A stretch of DNA of 64,000 bases from Chamaecyparis obtusa (taxonomy: Eukaryota; Streptophyta; Pinopsida; Cupressales; Cupressaceae), in the NCBI GenBank assembly GCA_027943335.1, contig BSBK01008840.1, positions 1-64,000 on the forward strand, read 5' to 3'. Every line of letters begins with the position of its first letter. Position 1 is the stretch's first letter. Of this stretch, positions 34,311-46,152 are shown one piece after another. The position numbers and the translations under genes are program-made. The notes beneath the pieces were generated by a model. That model worked only from the letters and a program-made list of their open reading frames with translations, was not told the origin of the DNA and made no database searches.

Positions 34311-34700
34311 GGCAACAACATATCAAAGTGATTGTCAGACCATTTATTCCTGATAATGATGTCAATTGGCAAGTGTTTGACAATGATGAACAAATTCTAT
34401 AGTTCTTGTTTGAAGAAGATGCTTTTTCAAAGTACAATCAAGATAGGCTATCACAAAATTATGGTGAGCAAGTGATACAACTCAAGTCCAATAAGATTCC
34501 TAGAGGTCTTGTCACCTTAGAGACTATCTTCAACAAGGATGATGAAGTCTAGAAAAATAAAGCTGGCCTAGTAGTCCAACAAGAACATTGTGTTGACTTA
34601 GAGTTGGAACCAGGTAAGAGCCTACAATTTAGAAAAGTGAATACTGATTTGGAAAAGCAAGATTACACACAACTATTCAAGGAATTCAATGATGTTTAGC
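34311..34700 (+). pseudogene. TE3 linker between RNase H and RT
   Basis: Contains VNWQVFDNDEQIL and LKSNKIPRGLVTLETIF, matching the linker of TE2 in order and spacing. It ends with LFKEFNDV, where a short deletion at about 34,697 returns the reading to the original register. Function unknown. Confidence 0.65.
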
Positions 34701-35606
34701 ATGGAAATATGAAGACCTCAAAGGTTTTGACCCTGCCCTTGCTCAACACACTATTGAGTCAGAATCAAATGCCAAACCAGTGAGGCAAAAACAAAGGCCT
34801 ATTAATCCAATAATTGAGCCACTTATGCATAAAGAGGTACTCAAATTGATAGAAAGTGGTATCATCTACCCCATTAAGCATACTAGTTGGGTTTCCAACC
34901 TTGTTCCTATCAGGAAGAAGAATGGGGAGTTGAGGTTATGTGTTGACTTTAGGGATCTTAACAGAGCTTCTCTAAAGGACTGCCATCCACTACCCTCCAT
35001 GGAACAAATTCTACAATGTGTCTCTGGATCTGAGAGATTTTCATTGTTGGATGGCTATTCAGGATATAATCAAATCCTGGTGAATGAAGAGGATCAATAC
35101 AAGACTACATTTACAACCAAGTGGGGAACCATGGCTCTTCAAAAGATACCCTTTGGTTTGTCAAATGAAGGTGCTACATTTCAAAAGGAAATGGATATGG
35201 CCTTTAAAAGCCTTATGTACAAGTTTGTGTTGGTCTACTTGGATGACATAACTGTCTATTCAAAACATGCAGCAAACCATATCAAACATTTGAGGAAGAT
35301 CTTTGAAAATTCTAGAGAGTTTGGGATATCTCTTAAACCCACAAAATGTGTGTTTTCAATTCATGAAGGAAAACTATTGGGGTATTCAGTATCCAAACAA
35401 GGAATTACAGTGGATCCTGAGAGAATTGCAGCTATCCTAGAGCTACCCCTACCACATCACAAGAAAAGTCTTCAATCTTTCATAGGAAAGATTAATTTTT
35501 TTAGGAGGTTCTTGCCTAACATTGTAGATTTACTCAAGCCCTTGACAGCCATGTTAAAGAAGAGTTTAGCTTTCAGTTGGACTAAGGAAGGGAAAGCCAA
35601 TTTCTA
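34701..35606 (+). pseudogene. TE3 reverse transcriptase
   Basis: Near-complete RT: KQRPINPIIEPLMHKEVLK, NLVPIRKKNGELRLCVDFR, LLDGYSGYNQILV, then the active box LVYLDD at 35,236-35,247, and GKLLGYSVSKQGITVDPERI. It is open for 275 codons (34,780-35,607), the longest intact stretch of TE3. The catalytic YLDD is preserved, unlike YQDD in TE2. Confidence 0.92.
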
Positions 35607-36010
35607 GGCTATTAAAGAGGCCCTAACAGAAGCTCCTACCCTCTTAAACCCAAATTTCAATAAGGATTTTATCCTTTATGCTTGTGGAGGTCATGATGCC
35701 ATATCTACAATGTTGACCCAAAAAAATTCAGATGGATTGGAGCAGCCTATTGCTTTCTTTAGCAAAGGTTTAGAAGAATATGAATAGAGATACTCTTTTA
35801 TAGAAAAACATGTACTTGCTGTGGTAAAGAGCCTTAAAAAGTTCAGATATCTATTAACCCATAGCAAGGTACATTTAAAAGTTATTCATCCAAGTGTCAA
35901 AGAGTTTTTTCTTTCCAAGGAGCTAAATGAGAAAATAGCTGGTTGGATCACCAAGGTGATGGAATATGACATTGATATTTAGACTACCAAGTTGGTTAGA
36001 GGAAGAGGTC
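35607..36010 (+). pseudogene. TE3 original RNase H, catalytic residues missing
   Basis: Fold visible (FILYACGGHDAISTMLTQ; EQPIAFFSKGLEEYE; FIEKHVLAVVKSLKKF). The first Asp position reads ACGGH, the TDH motif is VIHPSVKEF, and the last Asp motif is GLCENLAL. Only the Glu remains. It would be inactive, perhaps structural. Stops near 35,785 and 35,980 fit CAG-to-TAG. Confidence 0.75.
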
Positions 36011-37380
36011 TTTGTGAGAATTTGGCATTAGATGAGGGTTCAAAGAAATTAGAGAAAATAGATGCATCTTTGGTGGTGCATTCTACAGAAGAACAAGACA
36101 AGGCAAGAAGTTGGTTGCCTAATATGATCAATTATTTGAAGACAGGGAAATGCCCTGCAGGCCTAGATTTAGCAAAAGGAAGGTATTATAGGTTACAATC
36201 TGTTCCTTTTGTGCTGATTGATGAAGTTATTTTCAGAAAAGATCATAGTGGTGTCCTTTTGAGATGCATAGATTCAGAAGAGGTAGCAGACATCCTATTT
36301 GAGTTTCATGATGGACCTTCTGAAGGTCATTTCTCTCCTAGGACTACTGCCTTTAAAATCATGAGGGCTGGATACTATTGGCCATCTATCTTTAAGGATA
36401 GTCATGATTATGTCAAAAGATGCATCAAGTGTGCCATGTTTGCAGGAAAAGAAAGGCTTGCAACCTTGCCTCTACAACTAATCAGAATAGATCAACCCTT
36501 CATGAAGTGGGGTATAGATTTCATTGGCATGATCAATCCTTCATCTAGTGCAGGACATAAATGGATAATTACTATAATAGATTACTTCACCTGATGGACA
36601 GAGGCAATTGCATTAAAAGAGGCCAATGAGAGTGCTATCCTAAGCTTTTATGATGACATAATTCATAGATTTGGCACTCCTGATTCCATCATTTCAGATA
36701 ATGCCTTAGCATTCATAGGCCTCAAAGTCTCAAAGTGGGCAGTCAAGAATGGCATCTATCTGAATACCAATTCCAATTACTACCCCCAAGGCAATGGCTT
36801 GGTAGAATCCACCAATAAGAACTTGATTAGGATAATCAAGAAGACTCTTTAGGAGAATCAGAGAGATTGGCATACTAAGTTGAAGTCTGCATTGTGGTTA
36901 GACAGAATTACCCCAAAGAAAATCATTAGTAATTCTCCTTATGTGCTAGTGTATGGCAGAGAGGCTAAGTTGTCCATTTCAACTAAATTACCAGTTTTGG
37001 ACCTAGCTACTCAGTATGCCCTATTTGAAGAAGGTGATCCTTTGCAGATCAGATATGCTTAGTTGATGGAATTAGAAGAAATTAGAGAAAAATCAATGCA
37101 AGATATGGAATTCCATTAGATTCAAGCAAAGAGGTGCTTTGATAAAAGAGCCAAAGTCAGAAACTTCAAGGTTGGAGACATAGTCCTTAAGTGGGATGAG
37201 TTCAGGTCTAGACCTAGTAGGCACACAAAATTTGACTCCTTTTGGGTTGGACCATTTGTAATCACAGAGTGTAGGGGCTCCAATGCTTTTCAACTATCAA
37301 ATATGGAGGGAGTTTTCCTGCCTATCTCTATGAACGGTTTCCACCTAAAACCTTGTTTTGAGGTTAACCCCTCTCTGTAA
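36011..37380 (+). pseudogene. TE3 integrase
   Basis: Zinc domain (FHDGPSEGHFSPRTTAFKIM, then CIKC) and core with the three catalytic acids: MKWGIDFIG, IISDNALAF and NGLVESTNK. The C-terminal SH3-like part follows (KVGDIVLKWDEFRSR, FWVGPFVI). The register is unchanged from gag to the terminal TAA at 37,378-37,380. In-frame stops include 36,592 (TGA), 36,850, 37,060 and 37,117 (TAG). No chromodomain is present. Confidence 0.9.
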
Positions 37381-37577
37381 ATTTTGTAAAGTTTCCCTAT
37401 TTTCTTTCCTTGCTTTCTAGTTTAGTTTCCTACTTTTCAAGAAGTGCTCCAAGCATAGTTCTAGTTTTTTCCCTCTGTAGAGAAATTTGTTCCTGTAATA
37501 ACCCCATGCCCAATGGATTGTCAAGGTCACTGGTTTCCCATGTCTAGCAGGCTGACATACAGTAGAAATTGCCAAAA
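37381..37577 (+). other. TE3 3' untranslated interior
   Basis: About 200 bp between the integrase stop and the right LTR. No strong polypurine tract; the last bases read CAGTAGAAATTGCCAAAA. Confidence 0.5.
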
Positions 37578-39888
37578 TGTTACCCAAATTTTCCTATGCA
37601 TACAAATTTGGCAAAGAACCATCCCCAAACCTCTATTTTTACCATGTCTACCATCCCTAAAGTTTTCATGAATTTATCCCCTGTTCTTTGGCCTCTGCAA
37701 TTTATTTTACTCCTTGGTCTGCAGTTGAAAAGTTTAAAAAAACTAGTTGTTACCCAAAAAAGACCCTAAGCCTTGTTATATTTTCATGTTACCTTTATCC
37801 CAGTCACTTGAGTCATTCATATTTGCATGTGCACAAAATAATCCCTAAGTTCAACGGTTTAAATTTTCCTAAGTCTCAGTGCACAAAATAATTCCTAAGG
37901 GTTAAGTGTCAATTTCATCTAACGGTCTTCGCCATTCCGCAAGCCAAAGATGTGTACATTTTATGATCGTAGTATGGTGATGACCATCGATCTTGTTTTC
38001 TCTAGCGTTACAATGTGTCGGTGGGTCCAGTGCCATGTCGTCTGACTTGGCAGCTTTTCATTCATCGGCGAGCTAGTGATTCAACATCTGTTAGTGGGGT
38101 CCCGATTAGGAAGATCTTGTGGCTAGCGTATCTTCTCATAGGCCATTGTCAGAGTATTAGATCTTTAGATGACCATTGATTTTCCCCTTTTGCTCAGTGT
38201 TGTAGTGTATTGTGGGTCCGATGCCATGTATTTTGATTTGGCAGCTTCAGATTGGTCCACGTGTGCTGAATCGGATTACTTGTCAGTGGGACTAGGTTTC
38301 CAGCATTCCAAAAGGCTCTGACATCTGCAGAGGATCGACGGCTGGTGCATGTCCGCAAGGAATCTTTTTGAAACATGTGATCATGCACCTATAGTTGATC
38401 TTGCTTTATCTCTAGGCTCTGTCAGGTGGGTCCGATGTTAGAAGGTATGCAATGTGTATCTAAAATGGCATAGTTTGATTGGTTGTTTGGTAGGTTACGT
38501 GGTAGTTGTCAGTGGGCCCATGGGGTAAGGGGTTTCTAAAGAAGTTAAAGCATGAAAATATCTTGTGGCTATCATTATACCACAGATCTAAAGAGCTTGA
38601 TCATTATCACAGTGGTATAGTGATAGTCATCTGATGGTGTTCTTAGGGACATGGGTCCAAGGTCTATCAGACATGCTGATTTGCTCACTTCCGATTGGTC
38701 ATTGACTGCCCAAGTGGTGTTTTGACTTGTCAGAAATGGATTTTAAACTTTTTTCTTGGTGCATCATGGTCACTCATCTGCCGGGAAGTTTTGCATCGAT
38801 AGCTACATTTTAAATTCAACCTGCTAGCCATTATATTCAAATTTAAATATTTTTCTACAGGGTTTTTGGCTAGGGTTTGCATTTTGCGACCATGGATGAT
38901 AGTTTGAGTTGTTGGAATTTATTTCTTCAGGACAAGGATGGTTGGGAGGATGATGATAGACAATCTAATCATTGGTGCCATGGATTTTATAGAGTACCAC
39001 GATGTGCTGAAAGTTTTAATGGGCTTGTCGCCACCTTGGAGAGTTAATCATTTTAAACCCAGATATCAAACCAGGATCAGATATGGAGTCTTCATGGCAA
39101 GGCTGAGTTGTAGGAGGGTACAGATGGATCAAGGTTGTTGTGTCTGTAGGAGGGTTTAGTACAGGATCAGCACGCAAAGAGAAGATATGATTTGATCATC
39201 AGTTATAAGAGATTTTCATTAATAAGTGATCAATGTACCTTTAGGGTTTAACATTATTGTGAATTTGTAACCCTAGTTAGGTTAGTTTTGACTCCTACCT
39301 GCGTGTAGTTGAGTATGTATATATTGTTTTTTGGAGCCTTAGTGCTCAGAGTTGGACAATTTGTTGAAGAAATTCACCTCTCTTCAGGGTCATCTGTGGT
39401 ATCATCTCTACCCTCTGGCTTATACAATTGTATTTCTCTCATTGATAATTGAAATATTACAAAGGTATTTTGTGACAATCCTTCATGTCCCTATGCTTCC
39501 TTGTTTGAATTATCTCTTATTGGATTAAAGCATATCATGTTTTTCAGTGATATCTTAGGGTTCCTGATCCCTCTTGCTTTCTGCAATTTTGTGTGTTATT
39601 GTTGTTTGATCTAATTTAGATGCTTTTGTGGGTATATTTCAGCCCCCTAATAGTCTTGTCTCAATCCTACACCGAGTTGCACAAGTGAATGTCTACTTGT
39701 AGGTCATAAGTTGTGTCTTATGTTCAAGCCTTCCTATGAAATACTTATGCAAGCCTATTTAGTGAGTTGTGATCTCCTAGACCTGAGTTGTTCATTTGAT
39801 TTCATCCTACATAATGAGATCCAAACCCTAATTTTGGTGCATCACCTAGTAGGTAGTTTGCTTTCAGTCATTTCCCTTCCAAGTACTC

Positions 39889-41796
39889 TGTAATACCCCT
39901 TGCATCTTATTACTGTTGAGACTATGTTTAGTTTGATACTGTTTTATCTTAGTTGATTAGATCAAACATATATCATATGTTATATTTATATTGTGGTGTG
40001 TTATTTGATGATTATGCTTTGGAGGTTAATTATCATGTTTAGATCTGAACCAAAAACATTATGTGATGGTTAATTTAAGTAATTATGGATTTTATATGAT
40101 GTTTCAATGCATGTATCAATTGATGTAATTTAGTTGATTATTTGTATATGGTACTTACCCCATACCCGCATGTGTATGGTATCGTGTTTATTACTACGTA
40201 TGTTTCTTTTCTGCTTGATGTGCCTGTATGGTAGAGGAGGAGGCGTAGTTACCTGCATCTAGTCAGGTCCACATGTCCCAGCTATCCCTACCATTGTCTG
40301 TTGTTATGTTTGTATATGCACATGTACATGCAGTGGTTTTATGCAGGTTGCAGGTACCAGGCATCGACTTCCCTGGTTTGACAAGATGAGCGTGCCTTAT
40401 GATGTCTCAATGGTGGAGAAGGGGAGTTAGCCCTCAGGCCAATTCCCTAGCCTAATCTAATTATCCTAAAACCATGGACAGAATCTTACTTGACTTACCA
40501 AAATCGAATTCATTTTGGTAGAATGAATCCGATATATGTTTTCCCAATTGAGCATGATATTGTCTTAGGTGTTGTTCCATGTTGGTGTCGTATTTTGACC
40601 TTGTGGATCTCATGTCTGATTTCTGATAGTTATTTAAATTATGTTGACATATAGGTAAATATAATGTTATTAGTATGATATAACATAATCAGTTATATAT
40701 GTTTTCACTAAGTCTCTCATAATAATAATATTATAAATGGTATATATATTAATTTTATATGTATGACTATATGTTTATATAGATACAGCTTATTATATAA
40801 TTTTGAATATTGAGTGATATAACTTAATGCAAATGATAAATTGAAAATAAAAGAAATGAAATTTAAGAAGAAGAAATTAAAAGAAAAGAAATTTACAATT
40901 TACAATTGTTTCATTTTAGGTAGTTGACTTGAATAGTAGGGGGAAATAATAAAATATTTCTCCCCTACTTTTCAAGCCAATTTAGAGGTAAGAGAGAGAG
41001 ACTTGTCACTACTTTTGATATGCAAAATTTAGAGGAGAGAATGGAGAGAGAGATGAAGGGTTGAGGAAGAGAAGAGAGGAAGAATAGAAGGCAATTTTTG
41101 AGCTGATTTGGAAGCAGCTGAGAGTTCAAGCTTGTGGATTGGAGAGGTATTCTCAGCTAGACTTCATCAGCCTGCTTGTTGAACCAAGTAGGATTTGAGT
41201 TCCTTAATATGTTCTAAATTAGATTCTAATCTTTCCATCAAATGAGAGCATACACTTATCTCCTCAAAATGAAGAGTGAAGCAATAGTTCAGTGAGAATT
41301 TAGTTTGCAACGTGAAATTTTAACATCACAAACATACAATCCTTCTCAAACTCAGTCATTAGTGAATTCATTTTGGAAAAGAAAAGAACTTGTTATCTCA
41401 TATCACAATGGAGCTTGGTTATGTTTTGATTCAATGATTTCCACATTATCTATTTAATAGATCACATAATTATTCTAAAAATTGAAAGAACTAGTGTATC
41501 ATCTTGACAATCAAATTTGGAAATAAAATCATCAATTTCATGGGGTAGCATATTAAACGAAGTTTTGGAGGAGAGACAAACACAAATAAACTAAGTTTTT
41601 GAAACCAAATACACACTTCCAGCTTGCTGGAAAATGTATGAGGAAAAAAATTTCCTTTCATTCAAAAAACACAATCATTATTTTATTATTTGTTGCCACC
41701 TATCTCCATGAAATGTATATTATATAATTTCAAAATATTAAAGACCTAACCTAGCATCAACATGCCCCAAGGGAAAGAGTCAAATCCTAAGCTAAG
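39889..41796. repeat. TE4 left part
   Basis: AT-rich, no coding features. It holds a purine-rich tract around 40,840-41,090 (many AGAGAG and GAAGAA runs). It ends at the CTAAG duplicate of TE5 (41,792-41,796). Confidence 0.6.
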
Positions 41797-43320
41797 TGTA
41801 GACACCTAAAAATCCTTTAGAAAATAAAGTATTTTTTATTTTTTGAAAAATCCCTGATGACATCATCATTAATTAATTAATTAATTATTTAATTAATTAA
41901 TTTATTTTTATGTCATTAAATCCCTTTATCTTAATTAAAAATATTTAATTAAGGAATCCCTCCCAAAAATGTTTAAATTTTATTTAAACATTATCTCCTT
42001 ATTTATTAATTATTTTAATTAATAAATTGACCAAAAATCCCAAAATAAATAATTTATTTATTTTTTGCCCAAAACTTGGCCAATTTCCTTTAGACCACTA
42101 ACCTCTTCCAGAATCTTCTAATCCCTCCTGAATTTCGATTAAAAGGCTAATCCCATCTTTTCTAACCCTAATCCCAACTCAAAATATTTAATTAAGATTA
42201 AATATTTATTTTCATATTTATTAAATATATTTTAATAAATATTCTCAAAACTAAAACCTTTGGAATGAATAAACATTTATTCATTCTCCCTAAACCAAGA
42301 AAAACTCTAGACTCTTCTAGAAACTTCTCAACCCAACCTCTTCACCCATCCTAATCCTAAATCCCCCTAATTCTAATCCTAATCCTACCCCTAAACATTT
42401 GCACAATCCTAACCAAGATTAAGACTTTCCTAAACCAAAGCAAAGTCTCCCCTTCCAAATATCTCAACCACAAAACATTCAATGCATCCACAAAGTCATC
42501 AAAGTCCCTTAAAGGCTCATTCAATGCTCTTACAAGCACTTATGAGGGGAGTTATGAGCTTTGAGCCCCCTTTGTTGACTCATCTTTACCCTTCCCTTCA
42601 TCCACTCACCTTGTGACATGTGTCACCTCCTGATTGGCTGTAGACTAGCACAATCCATGTGCTCCCCTTTGAATGAATCTTGGCCTCTCTTAAGGATTTC
42701 AATCCTGGCCACTCATTCTTCCTTCCCAAATCCTATAAATACCCCTCCTTTCAAAAGAAAATCAATTAGCTTAACTTTCACTCTCATGGATTGTTATCAT
42801 GCCCTTTTATTTCTAGACTTAGCACAAATCATTCTAATTTAGTTTACTTTCAAGCATTTTAGCTCATCATAGCTTAGTAATAATGGATTAACATAATTTT
42901 TATTGTTGTTTTGCATAGCATAGCATCATCATCACATCTCATTTGGTCTAAAATCAATCCTAGATTACTCATCATGTAGCTTAATCTCCATTAAAGCATT
43001 TTTGAGTTCTTGAGGCCTTAGGGGCAAATCAGGTGTTCTATACCTATTTTGTGCCATTTTGGGGTTTTCATGGATTTCAATTCATCTTAGAATGCATTAG
43101 AGTATGCTCCAAGTGTTTAGAGAGCACACCCGCATCCCTCTTATTAGAGCAAATCAAACATTTGCTCTATAGCACTTGTTTTTAGCAACAATTTTGGGGT
43201 GGCTTTGGTTTTGTTTTCATGTCTTATGCTGTTTTTAGTTCATGAACATGTTAGATTAGTCTAATGTTTGAATGTTTCATCCTTTCAAGATAGGTAACAG
43301 GTTCAAAATCATAGTCTACA
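41797..43320 (+). repeat. TE5 left LTR (complete)
   Basis: Starts TGTAGACACC and ends ATAGTCTACA, the ends being near-perfect complements. It carries a TATA box (42,734-42,741) and, in the 42,350-42,420 region, C/T/A-rich repeats that resemble telomeric CCCTAAA only loosely. Confidence 0.92.
42734..42741 (+). promoter_or_regulatory. TE5 LTR TATA box
   Basis: TATAAATA in CAAATCCTATAAATACCCC, identical in the right LTR remnant at 47,542-47,549. Confidence 0.65.
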
Positions 43321-43323
43321 TTA

Positions 43324-43343
43324 TGGCACGCCTGGTGGGACCC
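43324..43343 (+). promoter_or_regulatory. TE5 primer-binding-site-like sequence
   Basis: TGGCACGCCTGGTGGGACCC starts three bases after the LTR. It is the same type of site as in TE3 (GGCACACCTGGTGGGAC). Confidence 0.6.
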
Positions 43344-46152
43344 ACTTCACGGGTTCTTTGCAAACATTTCAATTTTTCAAGCTTATAGGTGGACGAAGCA
43401 CTTCGAATTCTTCTTCCTCTTCTTGTCTATATTCTTCTTCTATTCTATCTACTTCTTCTTCTTCTTCTTGCAGGATCATGGCAAATTTTTCTAAAATAAA
43501 AAAAAAATGTTTAAGGAAGCAAAATCATACACACCTTGTTTAGTGCTTAAAATGAATCCCCAAATCATTGTTGAATGCATTAAGGACTAAAATTTTCAAA
43601 ATTTGTTCTAATAAACAAGAAAAATTAATCAAAGCATTTGCATCCTTGCAACATCAAGGTTTTAGATGCATTCATGCAAAAATTAGGAACACTTGAAAGC
43701 TTTGGGTACTTAAAAAGAATCTCAAATTTGCATCTTAAAATCTAAAATGGGTTCCGAAAATCAGTCCTAGAAATTCTAACATCTTTTTGTGGCAAAGTCT
43801 TGAATGTTTTTCCAATTCATGCATCAAACTAAATCTAGGAACTTTGCCTTGGGGTCTAAAAAAAAAAAGTCAAAACAAAATCTTGAATGAAACTAAAGGA
43901 ATGAACTTAGGTCCTAAAGTGTCATTTTCATTTTGAAAATCAAACACAATCTTGAATGATCTAAATTGGAAAGAAAAGCATCCCTATTCCTTCCTTGTTG
44001 TATTTCAGTTCAAACAAACTCAATCTTGAATGATCTAAGGTTAAAACAAAGCACTTTCAAAGTTCTAAATCAACACGCTCACTCAATCTTGAATGCTCAA
44101 AGGAAAGAACTTGCAATCGCTCAAATCGTTTATCTTTTGGAAAAAGAACAAATCAAACCTTAAGCACTTGTGTCTTCAATTTCAAAAGTTTTTTTTCAAA
44201 CATCACTTAATCAATCACTTAATCAATTTGAAAAAAAAAAGAACAACTTGCTTGATGTGCATCTAGGAGCTTTACATTTTTTGTATAATCCTTGTTAAAG
44301 TAAGCAACGTAGAACATTTGAACTCAGACAAGTTCACTTGTTCTACTTTTAGCGAGGTCTGTCCAAGGAGAAAAGTGCTTCCTCCTCGGAGAACGACCTC
44401 AAACTAGTTTCCCCCCCGGCCGGTATATAAATAAAGTGAAGGCAAAAAGTACTCACTTATATCTCCTAATCCACGGGCATCTTGTGCCAAATGCAAATGT
44501 CTGGGGAAAGGTAAATATTCCTCCCCCAGCATTGTTGGCTAGGCTCTTAAGTGAGTCACAGGTGGTCAGCATAACCGGGTATGGAGACTCCACGGAACTA
44601 CTAAAAACCTGATAAAATAGAGGCTACCCTATCTACATCCGAAAGTATCAAAATCCTTGTGCAAGGACCGATTCCAAGGGGTTTACCGGGTCACCTCAAG
44701 ATTACTCACCATTTGTATTCCCTTCTAGGGGGTACCAAGCTATGGGCAAGTGATTTTGATACTCACCTTCCTTAGGTAGATCTGCTTGAAGTGCTTGATA
44801 GTCATAACTTCATGAAAACATTGTTGGAACATACACTTTCAGAGCTTTATCAGAGTCAGTCATCCTACTTGTATCTCACAAGGTTGCTTTTTCCCTTGCA
44901 GAGATTACTTTTCTGAAAGTCTTTTTTTACCTATCCTTTGCCATTGGAAAACATTGAATCAAAACTTGATACTTAGAAAGTCTTGCAGAAATCAGATATC
45001 CAAGAAGCCTTTTGTTTCAAACCAAACTTATCAGAATTTTTCCAAAGATATGCCCAATTTGATCAAACATCTGAAAGCCAAGTTGCCTAAATCAAAAGAT
45101 TATCAAGAGAAGAAAGTTGCAGAAAGAAACCTCAAGAACCATCAATCCTCTATCCAAGCAACCCAAGTAGAAGAAAAATATCAAGAAAATCTTGATAATA
45201 TTGGCTATAATGCAAGAGTCAAACAGTTTGCCTACCGATTCCGAGTGAACCATCGCTACATCAGCCTTGAAAGAGAAGATTAGATAGGATCCATCACATG
45301 TCCATTCTACCTTCAGATCTCAAAATCCTATCTTGGCAGTCCCTCATCCTAGCTTCATCCTAGTTTCATCCCTGCATCATCACCAAACCTTAGTTACATC
45401 CTAGAGTCCTTCTTAGTTGCATGCACCATCATCCTCTTAGCAGCATCATAGATCATCCATCCTAGTCACATCTGCACCATCCTTTTAGAAAGAGCATTGT
45501 TCCATCATCCTCCACCATCTTTTCATCAGCAATCCACCATCATAATCCCATATCCTTCATCCAAATCCAGCATCCATCACCTAAATTAGAAACCACCATC
45601 TTTTGCACCAAATCCAGAGATCCAAATCCAAAAGTACTTAGTGTCCAAAACCTTTGAGTTGTTTCCATCCCTTATCCTAAATCAGAAATCATCCCCTTTG
45701 TGACAGAGCATTGTCTAAAGGAAATCCAACTTGTCCTTGCATAGCCTCATCATCTTGAGCAAGAGATTGGCTTGTATTAATAAAATCCAGTTGACTGAAG
45801 ATCATTAGTCTATCCTAGGTTGGCCAAATCCTATCACTGATCCTCCATAGGGAAAAATAGCAGCTCATTGTTGAAACTTAGTAATCTTCCACCAGCATCC
45901 CACCAATCCTCCACCCAATCTTGACCCAAATCAGAGCATCCCACCAAGCCTCCATCATCACCAAGCTTTTTTACCAATTTGCCACCATCTCCCATCAATC
46001 TTCCACCATCCTTGATCCAAATCCGAGCAGTTCACTAATCCTTGCATCGCATTCTAGAAATTCATCATCCTTAGAAGTTCCTTAAGCTTGCATCCACCAT
46101 CCTTTAGAGTTCTTTAGGAAACATCTTGCATCCATCTAGCATCTACATCTCC
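43344..46152 (+). other. TE5 leader region, mostly non-coding
   Basis: About 2.8 kb. A TTC-rich microsatellite lies at 43,409-43,470. A 109-codon frame at 44,954-45,283 is Lys/Asn/Gln-rich (KLPKSKDYQEKKVAERNLKN) without a known domain. The part 45,290-46,150 is strikingly G-poor on the plus strand, built of CCATCATCC-like words. Long 5' leaders occur in Tat/Ogre-type elements. Confidence 0.55.

Noticed and set aside
41840..42060. Possible short inverted element built of TTAATTAA words
   Set aside because: Low-complexity A/T words inside the TE5 left LTR; no boundaries separate from the LTR.
42350..42420. Interstitial telomeric repeats
   Set aside because: CCTAATCC and CCCCTAAA words are irregular and never form consecutive CCCTAAA units; they lie inside the TE5 LTR.
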